NCBI GenBank assembly: GCA_964517495.1
Contig: CAZFER010000048.1
Location: 1-49,043 of the forward strand
Length of the DNA stretch: 49,043 bases
Reading direction: 5' to 3'
Origin: CAZFER01 sp964517495
GTDB taxonomy: Bacteria > Hinthialibacterota > Hinthialibacteria > Hinthialibacterales > Hinthialibacteraceae
A program made the position numbers and the translations under genes. Under the pieces are notes generated by a model. That model saw only the letters and a list, made by a program, of their open reading frames with translations. It was not told the origin of the DNA and searched no databases. Shown here piece after piece: positions 17,734 through 25,882 of this stretch (positions are counted from its first letter, which is position 1; each line of letters starts with the position of its first letter).

Positions 17734-18141
17734 TTAATGATTTTGATTTATAACACCTTGATTAAAGGCATGAGCAATCTTTCCCGCAATTCCAGAAACA
17801 AAAAGTCCAGCAGATGATGCTATTTTTCTTCCTTTTAACTCTTCAATTAACAATTCTTTCTTCAACTGATATGCTAATGATATAGCTTCAATTTCACCAG
17901 CATCCAACTGATATATCCCTGGTATATCTACAATTTGAGAAATTTGTTGAACTTTAATCAAAGAATTTATTTGATAATTTTGCAGATAAGCATCAAAAGA
18001 AGGGAAACCTTCAGAAACTTCCTCAGCTACTTTTTGAGGAATTAGAATGTGGGTATACATTTTTCGGATAAAATTATAACCATCCTCTAATTTTTCCAGA
18101 GTAATCAAAGGTCCTGTGTTACTTATTATGTCCTTTGACAT
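17734..18141 (-). CDS. DUF3368/PIN-domain toxin, C-terminally shortened
   Basis: A PIN-like nuclease toxin of the DUF3368 family, 135 residues. The N-terminal motif is IISNTGPLITL, an N variant common in DUF3368. The second acidic site is in YQLDAGEIEAISLAYQL (Asp80, Glu83), and the third region reads ELLIEELKGRKIASSAGL, where the family usually has LID(D/E)xKGR; here the Asp is Glu. The protein stops at FNQGVINQNH, while relatives continue another 20-25 residues with a helix. The 16-bp overlap with the UPF0175 gene ahead indicates a toxin-antitoxin operon. The shortening and acid change suggest reduced or lost activity, but the fold motifs remain. Confidence 0.82.
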   Translation of the reverse strand: MSKDIISNTGPLITLEKLEDGYNFIRKMYTHILIPQKVAEEVSEGFPSFDAYLQNYQINSLIKVQQISQIVDIPGIYQLDAGEIEAISLAYQLKKELLIEELKGRKIASSAGLFVSGIAGKIAHAFNQGVINQNH

Positions 18142-18383
18142 GCCTTTATCTCAATTTCTATATCTTCTTTCGTTCCTCCCACCATCGACAATCCAAATTG
18201 TGGTATCACCTCTTCTTCAAACTGTCGGCGTGTTTTGCCTATCATCATACGGGCTTCCTTTTCAGTTAAATGACCGTTATAATATAAAGCTGCCGCTAAA
18301 GCTTCCCTTATATATTGATGATCCATATTTCGCGGGAGTTCGATCGTAATTTGATGTGAGATTGAATTGGTGTCACTATTCAT
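18126..18383 (-). CDS. UPF0175-family antitoxin
   Basis: An 85-residue protein of the UPF0175 family, the usual partner of DUF3368 PIN toxins. Visible family features are QITIELPRNM, then REALAAALYYNGHLTEKEARMMIGKTRRQFEEEVIPQFGLSM, the helix-turn-helix-like DNA-binding part (about 28-68). It should neutralise the toxin and autorepress the operon. The toxin start lies inside its last codons, a classic translational coupling. No operator was identified in the 212 bp upstream, which is otherwise empty. Confidence 0.86.
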   Translation of the reverse strand: MNSDTNSISHQITIELPRNMDHQYIREALAAALYYNGHLTEKEARMMIGKTRRQFEEEVIPQFGLSMVGGTKEDIEIEIKACQRT

Positions 18384-18595
18384 AAATTTCTCCTTTGCTT
18401 ATCACGAAAAAAAATGACCTCGATACATTATATCATCATTTTATTTATTTAAAAATTTTTGGTATTCCAAAATCAAAAGAATTTAATAGGATATGACTCA
18501 AGATTGATTATCATAAAATTAACAGATTTTACTGGTTTTTTGAACAATGCTTCCAATCCTTGCATCGATCGGAAACCAGATTTCCAATATAAGAG

Positions 18596-19741
18596 TTACT
18601 GTCCATCATTGCTATTCTTCTTTCTTTCGACAGCGTGGTAATACTCACCATAGAGTTCCTTGGCACAGGTCGGGCAAATTCCATGCGATAGTTCCGCATC
18701 CGAATGTTCCTGGATGTAGCCTTCCAATTGGTTCCAATAGCCGGAATCATCCCGAATTTTTTTGCAATTTGCACAAATGGGGATAAAGCCACTCAATGTT
18801 TTAATCTGGCTGAAGGCGTCTCGCAGTTCATTGATCAATTCTTCACGTTCATTTCGAAGCGCAGAAACCAGCAGGACCGTGATGATGGTTATTCCACAAA
18901 ACAAATTAAACCGCACCAAGACAATCTCACGGTAAAACTCACCCATGGCAAACGGCCCAAGCCCTTGCGAACTTTTTATCGAAGAAATGACCAGGAATAA
19001 CAGAAAGGCGATAGAGGTGATCCTCAAATCAAATCGAATGCTGGACAAAAGCAGCACAGGAAAAACAAAGTAGGGAAAAACCAAGGGGTTATCTTTATCC
19101 GCTCCGAATATAATCAGGGAAGCCACAATACAAAACACAAAAAGTAGAGCAATTTCAATGTTGTGCCGGGGGGAATATGTTACAGAAGTGGGGCTCATCC
19201 AGGAGATCATTAAAGGAAGGACCATCAAATAACCAATCACCGCTGTTTCAAACCATATCGTCCAGTTAATTAAGGTGGGGGCTTCCCACACATTGCTCAT
19301 CAAATAGGTTCCCGCAGTCGCTCCGACGATTGAGTTTAGAATTACTCCGTAAACAATCATTTCTATCGTATTTTTCAACCGGCCGAATTGAAGCGGCCAA
19401 GTGGCCAAAAAGTATATTAGTACATAACCCGCTACGATTTCAATCATGTTTGCACTGGTCAATAAGCAGGAGGGGCCAAATCCAAATGCATCGAAAAAAT
19501 ATAAGTATACAAAATAGCTTAAAGCAGCAGCCCCCAAATAGATCATGGCTCGTTGCGTCGTGGCATAAAGCATGATACCCAGGACAATGGCATTGGCAGG
19601 CCAAAACATAGGCGTGCTGGTGGGCTCGAAAGTAAATAGGGAAGATCCTACGATAACACCGCCATAGACTAAAAAAACACAGAGTGAACGTATCGCGATT
19701 TCAAGCCAAGGCCGGTGAGCAGTAATTGTGGATGAGTTCAT
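18596..19741 (-). CDS. MASE1-type membrane sensor with C-terminal Cys4 tail
   Basis: A 381-residue inner-membrane protein. The first 285 residues form about eight hydrophobic segments typical of the MASE1 sensor domain (TPMFWPANAIVLGIML, GPSCLLTSANMIEIVAGY, VVGA-like loops and a final segment VLLVSALRNEREELINEL). A short helix leads to a tail that bacteria usually attach to response regulators and GGDEF/PAS sensor proteins: FIPICANCKKIRDDSGYWNQ and SHGICPTCAKELY. Its four cysteines (323, 326, 356, 359) look like a zinc or redox site. No kinase, GGDEF or phosphatase domain lies between the two parts. It is probably a sensor whose output is by partner binding; ligand unknown. Confidence 0.8.
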   Translation of the reverse strand: MNSSTITAHRPWLEIAIRSLCVFLVYGGVIVGSSLFTFEPTSTPMFWPANAIVLGIMLYATTQRAMIYLGAAALSYFVYLYFFDAFGFGPSCLLTSANMIEIVAGYVLIYFLATWPLQFGRLKNTIEMIVYGVILNSIVGATAGTYLMSNVWEAPTLINWTIWFETAVIGYLMVLPLMISWMSPTSVTYSPRHNIEIALLFVFCIVASLIIFGADKDNPLVFPYFVFPVLLLSSIRFDLRITSIAFLLFLVISSIKSSQGLGPFAMGEFYREIVLVRFNLFCGITIITVLLVSALRNEREELINELRDAFSQIKTLSGFIPICANCKKIRDDSGYWNQLEGYIQEHSDAELSHGICPTCAKELYGEYYHAVERKKNSNDGQ

Positions 19742-19872
19742 TTCACAACATAGGTCCGTAGAATAACGTTACGCTTAACCTTTTTCTAAGTATAAGATCA
19801 TGCCCGTCTATTCGCAACAGTCAAATATAAAGAGACACACAATATGTGTGCAAGTTTTTGATGTTATGGAAT

Positions 19873-19901
19873 TTGTTTTCTTGTTTTCAATTGGATAGAA
19901 T
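19873..19901 (+). promoter_or_regulatory. Candidate sigma70-type promoter
   Basis: TTGTTT (19873-19878) and TAGAAT (19896-19901) are separated by exactly 17 nt, and the -10 matches the consensus at five of six positions. Transcription would begin about 25 nt before the sulfotransferase-like start. The -35 matches only three positions, so confidence is modest. A CACACA-ATA-TGTGTG dyad (19836-19850) lies just upstream. Confidence 0.35.
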
Positions 19902-19934
19902 AGACAAACGCTAAATCAACCGGGAAAGGGAAGA

Positions 19935-20669
19935 ATGGTGAAAAAACCTTTATATTTAGCTGCTTGGTCAGGACCAAGAAATATCTCCACTGCTTTAATG
20001 CGCTCGTGGGGAAACCGTCCGGATACTCATGTTTGTGATGAGCCTTTTTACGCCCATTACTTGCAATATACGGGATTGGATCATCCGGGGGCTGATGAAG
20101 TAATCGCTCATCATGAAACAGACCTGGATAAAATCATTCATGATTTAACCGGCCCGCTGCCTGACGGCAAACAGATTTATTATCAAAAACACATGACCAA
20201 GCACATGCTTCCCCATATTGACCGTCGTTGGATGAAGCAGGTCACCAATTGTTTCTTGATTCGTGAACCAAAGGATGTCATCACCTCATTCATGAAAGTG
20301 GTTCCCAACCCTACCCTGCATGACACCGGTTATCGTGAACAGCTGGAATTGTTTCATTATGTTTGCGAGTTTAGTGGTACAATTCCCCTTGTGTTGGATA
20401 GCAAGGATATTTTGCAAAATCCTGAACGATTATTGAGGCTTTGGTGTGAGCAATTGGGTCTTGAGTTTATGGATGCTATGCTGCACTGGAAGCCCGGTGT
20501 GCGCGAGACTGATGGAATATGGGCGAAACATTGGTATCATAGTGTGGAGCAGTCCAGCACGTTTGCTCCCTATAAACCCAAAGACGAACCGGTCCCGGAT
20601 CATTTACTTGATTTAGTGGATGAATGCAATCGATTGTATAACGAGATGTATGCGCATCGCCTTCATTGA
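19935..20669 (+). CDS. Sulfotransferase-like P-loop protein
   Basis: A 244-residue cytoplasmic protein of the sulfotransferase-like P-loop family. The N-terminal loop reads LAAWSGPRNISTALMRSWGN, an analogue of the PAPS 5'-phosphosulfate loop, and is followed by DEPFYAHYLQ. The middle has QKHMTKHMLP and CFLIREPKDVITSF, the 3'-phosphate-binding-like RxPxD strand and helix. The related domain occurs in plants at the N-terminus of branched-chain-aminotransferase-like proteins. That matches this context, since the stop overlaps the region just before an aminotransferase-like gene whose best start is 20 bp downstream. Whether it transfers sulfate or another group is unknown. GGGAAAGGGAAG precedes the ATG. 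Confidence 0.78.
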   Translation: MVKKPLYLAAWSGPRNISTALMRSWGNRPDTHVCDEPFYAHYLQYTGLDHPGADEVIAHHETDLDKIIHDLTGPLPDGKQIYYQKHMTKHMLPHIDRRWMKQVTNCFLIREPKDVITSFMKVVPNPTLHDTGYREQLELFHYVCEFSGTIPLVLDSKDILQNPERLLRLWCEQLGLEFMDAMLHWKPGVRETDGIWAKHWYHSVEQSSTFAPYKPKDEPVPDHLLDLVDECNRLYNEMYAHRLH

Positions 20670-20689
20670 TTGCCAGGAAAGGCCACAAC

Positions 20690-21598
20690 ATGCTTCAAGA
20701 GTTTAATCCCAAAAATAAAAACATTCTAATCAACATCAATGGGAAATTGGTACACAGGGATCAAGCGGGCATCAGCCCATTTGATTCCGTCGTACAAGGT
20801 GGTGATGCCGTTTGGGAAGGATTGCGATTATACAAAGGCCGAATTTTTCGCTTAACCCAACATTTAGACCGCTTGCGTGATTCAGCGAAAGCCCTGGCTT
20901 TTGCTGAAATCCCCCCTCATAACACAATCATTCATGAAATTAGGCGAACCCTGGAAGCCAATCATATGGAAGATGGTGTCCACATCCGCTTAACACTTAC
21001 CAGAGGGGTAAAAATTACCAGTGGTATGGATCCTCGTTTAAATCAACAGGGACCAACATTGATAGTCCTTGCGGAACATAAGCCACCGGTGTATGACAAA
21101 TCAGGCATTCGTTTGATCACGTCTTCAATCCGGCGCCCCCCCTCTGATTGGCTGGATCAAAACATCCATTCCAACAATTTAATTCCATCGATCCTAGCAA
21201 AAATCCAGGCCAATGCCGCTGGAGTGGATGATGCCCTGCTGCTTGACACCCGAGGCTTTGTGGCGGAAACCAACGCTACTCATGTTTTTATCGTTAAACA
21301 TGGCGTCCTATCAACATCCCATACCTATGCCTGCCCCGAAGGGATAACTCGCTCTGTGGTGTTGGAACTCTGTGAAACCAATCAAATTCCCTGTCAAGTA
21401 AGAGACATCAACCTGTCCGAAGTCTACCGTGCTGATGAAATGTTCTGCACGGGCACCATGGGTGAGATCGCACCGGTCATCGAAGTGGATGGCCGTATCA
21501 TTGGTGAGGGATCATGTGGTAAATTAACTCAGCGCCTTTCAGTCTTGTTTGCGGAGATGACAGCAAGCGAAGGGGAAGTTATCCTTCCTGGTGAGTAA
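20690..21598 (+). CDS. Class IV aminotransferase-like protein, PLP lysine not found
   Basis: Fold-type IV (IlvE/DAAT-like) protein of 302 residues. Family hallmarks include ISPFDSVVQGGDAVWEGLRLYKGRIFRL, HIRLTLTRG, DALLLDTRGFVAETNATHVFI, CPEGITRSVVLELCE and DEMFCTGTMGEIAPVIEVDGR. In IlvE and D-amino-acid aminotransferases the Schiff-base lysine lies three or four residues before an N-L/Y-L motif. Here the region reads LDQNIHSNNLIPSILAK, with His or Ile at those places and no Lys within five. So it may be a pseudo-enzyme or use PLP differently. The preceding frame reaches a TTG at 20666, but AAAGG at 20678-20682 supports this ATG. It forms an operon with the sulfotransferase-like gene. Confidence 0.8.
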   Translation: MLQEFNPKNKNILININGKLVHRDQAGISPFDSVVQGGDAVWEGLRLYKGRIFRLTQHLDRLRDSAKALAFAEIPPHNTIIHEIRRTLEANHMEDGVHIRLTLTRGVKITSGMDPRLNQQGPTLIVLAEHKPPVYDKSGIRLITSSIRRPPSDWLDQNIHSNNLIPSILAKIQANAAGVDDALLLDTRGFVAETNATHVFIVKHGVLSTSHTYACPEGITRSVVLELCETNQIPCQVRDINLSEVYRADEMFCTGTMGEIAPVIEVDGRIIGEGSCGKLTQRLSVLFAEMTASEGEVILPGE

Positions 21599-21617
21599 TA
21601 GATTTTTCGTAACTGGT

Positions 21618-23075
21618 TCACTGTTTACCCTGTGCCAAAAACTCCGTCAACAGCCGCACGCCGGCGCCGCTGGCGCCTACTTTGAAGTAAGCCAATTCCT
21701 TTTCAATCGTCCCCGTACCGGCGATATCCATGTGGGCCCATTTTTGCTCTTTCGATTCGAATTGGGCGAATTGGCGTAGAAACTCCCCGGCTGAGATTGT
21801 TCCTGCACATTTGGGCTGACCGGTATTTTTTATATCGGCAATCTGGCTTTTCACATGTTCCTGCAGTTCGCTGTAAATGGGGAGCGGCCAGGCACGGTCG
21901 TCGGTTCTAGCGGCGGCATCAAGCAATCGCTGCTCCAAAGTTTTATCCGATGACATCAAGCCGGTATGTTCAAATCCCAAAGCAATGACAACCGCGCCGG
22001 TTAAAGTAGCGATGTTAATAATTGCTTCCGGTTTGTAATTCTTCGCCATATAACTGTTGGCATCCGCCATTACCAGCCGCCCTTCCGCATCGGTGTTGAG
22101 GATTTCCACGGTTTTCCCGCAATAACTGGTCAGTACATCACCCGGTTTATAGGCCCGAGGGCCGATGGCGTTCTCTGCCAGGCCACAGACAAAATAGGCA
22201 TTGCATTTCAAATTCAGTTTTAATGTGTTTTGCAACGTACCCACCACGGTGGCTGCCCCGCACATATCCAGACGCATATCGACCATGCCAGAGGTGTTTT
22301 TAAGGTTTAGCCCACCGGTATCAAAGGTAATTCCTTTCCCTACAAGTGCATAATATGGACCGTCCTCTTTTCCCCCCTGGTATGTCACGATAATCAGTTT
22401 GGGCTCTTTTTTGCTGCCCTGATTGACTGCCAAGTGCAGTCCAAATCCTTTTTCCTGCAGTTCGATTTCGTTCAATACTTCAATCTTGCAGCGTTTATCA
22501 TCTTTAATTACCGTACGAATGGTCTGCTCAATATAGTTAGAATCCGCCTCATCAGCGTTTTCATTGCCAAGGTCACGCGCCAGGTTCACTCCATCACCGC
22601 AGATCGAAAGCCGATCCACCAGTTCCTGGTGGCTTGTTTGGATTTGCAATGTCAGTTGACGGTAATCCTTGCTCTCACTGTTTTGGCTTTTGTATTTATC
22701 CCACACATAGGTTCCTAATTTGGCACCATCGACAATCCCTCGGATGTTTTTTTCCTCATCGTTTTCGATTATCACCCCAACTGGTTTTTCCAAATCAAAA
22801 TATCCCGATTGCAACACCGTGCTGATCAGCTGACCAATCATGCGCATATTGGGCTGATCTTCCGCGTTCCCCAATCCCACCAGTGCGCATACCTTGGCGC
22901 CTTTGAATAGCGGAGTGATCTCATCCAATTTGCCAGAAAACTTCTTTGCCTCGATCACTTCCTTCGCTAATTGATTCAAATCAGTATCAGGGATTAATAC
23001 ACGCTGATCTTTTGAGACTAAAACAATGTACTGTGTACAATCCTTATCCAACATCTTGACAGCCTTAATTATCAT
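21618..23075 (-). CDS. pepA: Leucyl aminopeptidase, M17 (PepA)
   Basis: A cytoplasmic two-zinc aminopeptidase, 485 residues. The C-terminal catalytic domain has all M17 signatures: GKGITFDTGGLNLK (Lys247, Asp252), DMRLDMCGAATVVG (Asp270) and NTDAEGRLVMADA (Asp329, Glu331, Arg333). The N-terminal 150 residues are the variable M17 domain. After the catalytic core comes WAHMDIAGTG, then GASGAGVRLLTEFL, as is usual for the family. PepA releases N-terminal residues from peptides and in some bacteria binds DNA. It sits convergently with the aminotransferase-like gene (19 bp between the stops), so the two are not one operon. Identification is secure. Confidence 0.95.
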   Translation of the reverse strand: MIIKAVKMLDKDCTQYIVLVSKDQRVLIPDTDLNQLAKEVIEAKKFSGKLDEITPLFKGAKVCALVGLGNAEDQPNMRMIGQLISTVLQSGYFDLEKPVGVIIENDEEKNIRGIVDGAKLGTYVWDKYKSQNSESKDYRQLTLQIQTSHQELVDRLSICGDGVNLARDLGNENADEADSNYIEQTIRTVIKDDKRCKIEVLNEIELQEKGFGLHLAVNQGSKKEPKLIIVTYQGGKEDGPYYALVGKGITFDTGGLNLKNTSGMVDMRLDMCGAATVVGTLQNTLKLNLKCNAYFVCGLAENAIGPRAYKPGDVLTSYCGKTVEILNTDAEGRLVMADANSYMAKNYKPEAIINIATLTGAVVIALGFEHTGLMSSDKTLEQRLLDAAARTDDRAWPLPIYSELQEHVKSQIADIKNTGQPKCAGTISAGEFLRQFAQFESKEQKWAHMDIAGTGTIEKELAYFKVGASGAGVRLLTEFLAQGKQ

Positions 23076-23287
23076 CTATTTCCACCTTTCGGAATAATCA
23101 ACATTTTTTCCTGCAAGGTATTGTGATAGGGAATAACTTCTCAATCCAGGGTATCGGTTAGTCCTCGATCGCAAGATTCACACATCGTTTGTATCATTGA
23201 TCAAAACTCTGTGGTGGACTCTGTGCAAATCATGTCTAATATGATATATTCAGTTATTACAATACACCTTTGGAGAAATATACCCCA

Positions 23288-23739
23288 ATGAATCTATTTT
23301 CCGACTTCGACAGCCCCTGGAAAGAATTTTTAACTTGCTGCGTTTCATTCATTGGGTTATGCAATTACCAGTCGAATTGGAAGAAGCATTAGTCAACGAA
23401 ATTCAAACTTTAGAGGAGAAACAAAAAATGCCTTATACCTCAAATTATGAAGAAGCCTGCAAAAAGATAGGTTGGGAAAAAGGAAACGAGGAAGGATGGA
23501 AAAAAGGGAGAGAGGAAGGTTGGTTAAAAGGACGGGAAGAAGGACGGGAACTTGGGAGTATCATGACTTCCCATGAATATATTATGAAAACTTTACAAAT
23601 TCGCTTCGGACAAATTCCCCCCAATATGGGTGAGTCAATTTCAAACATTCAGGATCGAACAGTATTGGATTCAATGCTTGAGCAAGCGATTAAGTCAAAC
23701 TCGATTGATGAATTCAAAAAAAACTGCGGGATAATCTAG
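23288..23739 (+). pseudogene. Decayed Rpn/DUF4351-type gene with internal deletion
   Basis: Two pieces of one gene are visible in different frames. The ATG at 23288 opens MNLFSDFDSPWKEFLT, the typical start of Rpn-family (PD-(D/E)XK nuclease-like, transposase-related) DUF4351-type proteins. From about 23335 another frame reads LRFIHWVMQLPVELEEALVNEIQTLEEKQKMPY, typical of their C-terminal region, followed by GxxxG-type repeats (GWEKGNEEG, GWKKGREEG, GWLKGREEG) and a final helix. About 190-200 residues between them, including the nuclease core, are missing and the junction shifts the frame. The whole is a remnant of a mobile-type gene; the C-terminal frame alone could still encode 134 residues, but no ribosome site is evident. 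Confidence 0.72.
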
Positions 23740-23803
23740 ATTAAATTACTTTCGTGAAATGATCTTATTGATCCACAATTCAGCTGGTTTTGCCTACAGA
23801 ATA

Positions 23804-25315
23804 TTATTTGTCATTCTTTTCCCGTCTGGAAAACACCTTCATTGCCAACTGCCTCAAAAAAGGTATTTGGGCAGCCACTGTCAATATAATGAGTATAGTC
23901 AAAACGCGGGCGATAGGTTGATCGATAAAAGGCCAGAGGCTGCCGTCAGAGGCAAGGAGAGCGCGGCGCAGGTTTTCATCGGCCATCGGGCCAAGGATTA
24001 CACCGATAACAAGGGGAGCGATGGGGTAACCCATTTCTGTAAGCCAATACGCCAATATTCCAAATCCGAACATTAAATATACACTAAATGTGTTTAGACC
24101 GAGTGCGTATGAACCAATGACGCTGAAAAAGGCAACAAAGGGCATCAATATCGCTACTGGCATCTTTAATACCCGCACAGTTAGTTTGGTGATAACCAAT
24201 CCACATACCAGCATGGTCAAAGAGGCCAGCGCCAGAATGGCTGAGATTTTGGGAATAAAATCAGGAAATTCAATCGGTAAAAGCGGTCCTGGACGCACGC
24301 CATGTAAAAAAATAGCCCCCAGCAACATCGCTGCCGGAGGAGAACCCGGCACGCCAAGAGTGAGCAGCGGAATCAACGCACCACCGATACATGCATTGTT
24401 GGCGGTCTCAGATGCTATTACGCCCTCTATTGTTCCCTTGCCGTATTGATCCGATTCTTTGCTGAGTTTCTTGGCAGTGTCATATGACATCCAGGCGGCA
24501 ACATCCTCACCCACACCGGGAATGGATCCCACACCAACACCCATCATCCCTGATCGGATGGTAAGTGCCAGTTTGTTTTTGACGATACGCCAATTCGGTT
24601 TCAAATGGCTCAGTTCCGAGGGGATCGGTTGGTATTCTTTGGGGCGTAGAGTAGCAATAATTTGGGGAATGGCGAATCCACCAAGAATAACAGGGATGAC
24701 TTTTATGCCTTCGAATAATTCGGGGATACCAAAAGTGAAACGGTAATATCCCTGGATGGGATCGATGCCAACAGATGAGATGAGTAAACCCAGCAATCCC
24801 GCAATCCAGCCTTTTACCGGAGTATCCGGTGACGTCAGTGACCCACAAATCATTACTCCAAAAAAAGCAAGCAAAGCATATTCGACCGAGGTAAAATTGG
24901 AAGCCAACATACTTAACAAAGGGATAAAGACAAGCATGGCTAACACACCGGAAACGGTGCCGATAAAGGATGTGACCGTGGCAGTGGCGATGGCTTCTCC
25001 CGCCCTTCCTGAACGGCAGAGATAATAGCCTTCCATGGCAGTAGCAGCGGCTGCCGCGGTACCTGGAATATTTAGGAGAATGGCAGGGTGGCTGCCCCCA
25101 TAAATCGCACCGACATATATACCAATTAGCGAAATCATGGCAATATCGGTTGGCATGCCAAACGTGACCGAAGTCAACAATGCTACACCCAGCGTAGCAG
25201 TCAAGCCAGGAAGGGCTCCAAAAACAATTCCCAACAATACCGATCCAAAAAGAGTAAGGATATTGCTAAAGGTGAGGAGGGCTACAAGTTGATAAACAAA
25301 TTCATCCAGATACAT
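23804..25315 (-). CDS. tctA: Tripartite tricarboxylate transporter large permease TctA
   Basis: A 503-residue inner-membrane permease with about ten to twelve hydrophobic segments, the usual TctA length. Family motifs are GALPGLTATLGVALLTSVTFGM, GGSHPAILLNIPGTAAAAATAMEGY, GVGEDVAAWMSYDTAKKLSK and GALIPLLTLGVPGSPPAAMLLGAIFLHG. It couples solute uptake to the ion gradient in the TctABC system. It is the last gene of a minus-strand operon in the order tctC, tctB, tctA, 18 bp after tctB. Substrates in this family include citrate and other organic acids or aromatic acids; which one cannot be read from the sequence. Confidence 0.93.
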   Translation of the reverse strand: MYLDEFVYQLVALLTFSNILTLFGSVLLGIVFGALPGLTATLGVALLTSVTFGMPTDIAMISLIGIYVGAIYGGSHPAILLNIPGTAAAAATAMEGYYLCRSGRAGEAIATATVTSFIGTVSGVLAMLVFIPLLSMLASNFTSVEYALLAFFGVMICGSLTSPDTPVKGWIAGLLGLLISSVGIDPIQGYYRFTFGIPELFEGIKVIPVILGGFAIPQIIATLRPKEYQPIPSELSHLKPNWRIVKNKLALTIRSGMMGVGVGSIPGVGEDVAAWMSYDTAKKLSKESDQYGKGTIEGVIASETANNACIGGALIPLLTLGVPGSPPAAMLLGAIFLHGVRPGPLLPIEFPDFIPKISAILALASLTMLVCGLVITKLTVRVLKMPVAILMPFVAFFSVIGSYALGLNTFSVYLMFGFGILAYWLTEMGYPIAPLVIGVILGPMADENLRRALLASDGSLWPFIDQPIARVLTILIILTVAAQIPFLRQLAMKVFSRREKNDK

Positions 25316-25333
25316 AACCGTTGATTTTTCCGA

Positions 25334-25861
25334 TCAGGGTAGTGAAACCAAAAGGTAATGGCGAAAGATATAACCGGTCACCAAGGGTATAATTGCGCTT
25401 AATAAAAGTAACATAATCAAATGGGGTACGCGTGGAAATACTCCTCCGGGCCGATAAAAGGTCAACATAAATGTTGCAAGAAAAATAAAACTGGCCAGGT
25501 AAAAGTCAAGGCGGTCGAATAAGGCAAACACATAAAAAGCGATAAGCAGCACGACGAGAAACACGCGTTTTGCTTCTGTATTTTGTGGAAGTAATTTAAA
25601 TTTGGCTTTGAAATAGGCGAATAATTGGTTGAATCCCCCTTTTTTAGCAGCGTGGATCAGTACATTCATGCTGCTGCTGATGATTAAAACTCCCAGGATC
25701 AGCGGAAAGGCTGCCGGTGATACATACCAGTTGTTTTTCACCCCACCGTAAGAGCCGCCGAATGGAATTTGCAATGAAGCAATGATGACGATCACACCTA
25801 AAGCGATGAGGCAAAATGCGGTAACCACATCCGCCTTGCGCAGTTTTTCTTCCGGCATCAT
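25334..25861 (-). CDS. tctB: Tripartite tricarboxylate transporter small permease TctB
   Basis: The small membrane subunit of the TctABC system, 175 residues with four hydrophobic segments, as expected. The first segment follows RKADVVTAFCLIALGVIVI, and the protein contains the poorly conserved but characteristic SPAAFPLILGVLIISSSMNVL and DFYLASFIFLATFMLTF. TctB probably helps assembly or coupling of the large permease. Spacing to tctC (21 bp) and tctA (18 bp) shows a single operon. The assignment rests on context as much as on sequence because TctB is variable. Confidence 0.87.
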   Translation of the reverse strand: MMPEEKLRKADVVTAFCLIALGVIVIIASLQIPFGGSYGGVKNNWYVSPAAFPLILGVLIISSSMNVLIHAAKKGGFNQLFAYFKAKFKLLPQNTEAKRVFLVVLLIAFYVFALFDRLDFYLASFIFLATFMLTFYRPGGVFPRVPHLIMLLLLSAIIPLVTGYIFRHYLLVSLP

Positions 25862-25882
25862 AAGGCTGATTATCCTCCAGAA

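Noticed and set aside
18384..18595. Possible gene between the antitoxin and the MASE1 gene
   Set aside because: Only short shadow frames; no ribosome site or coding pattern.
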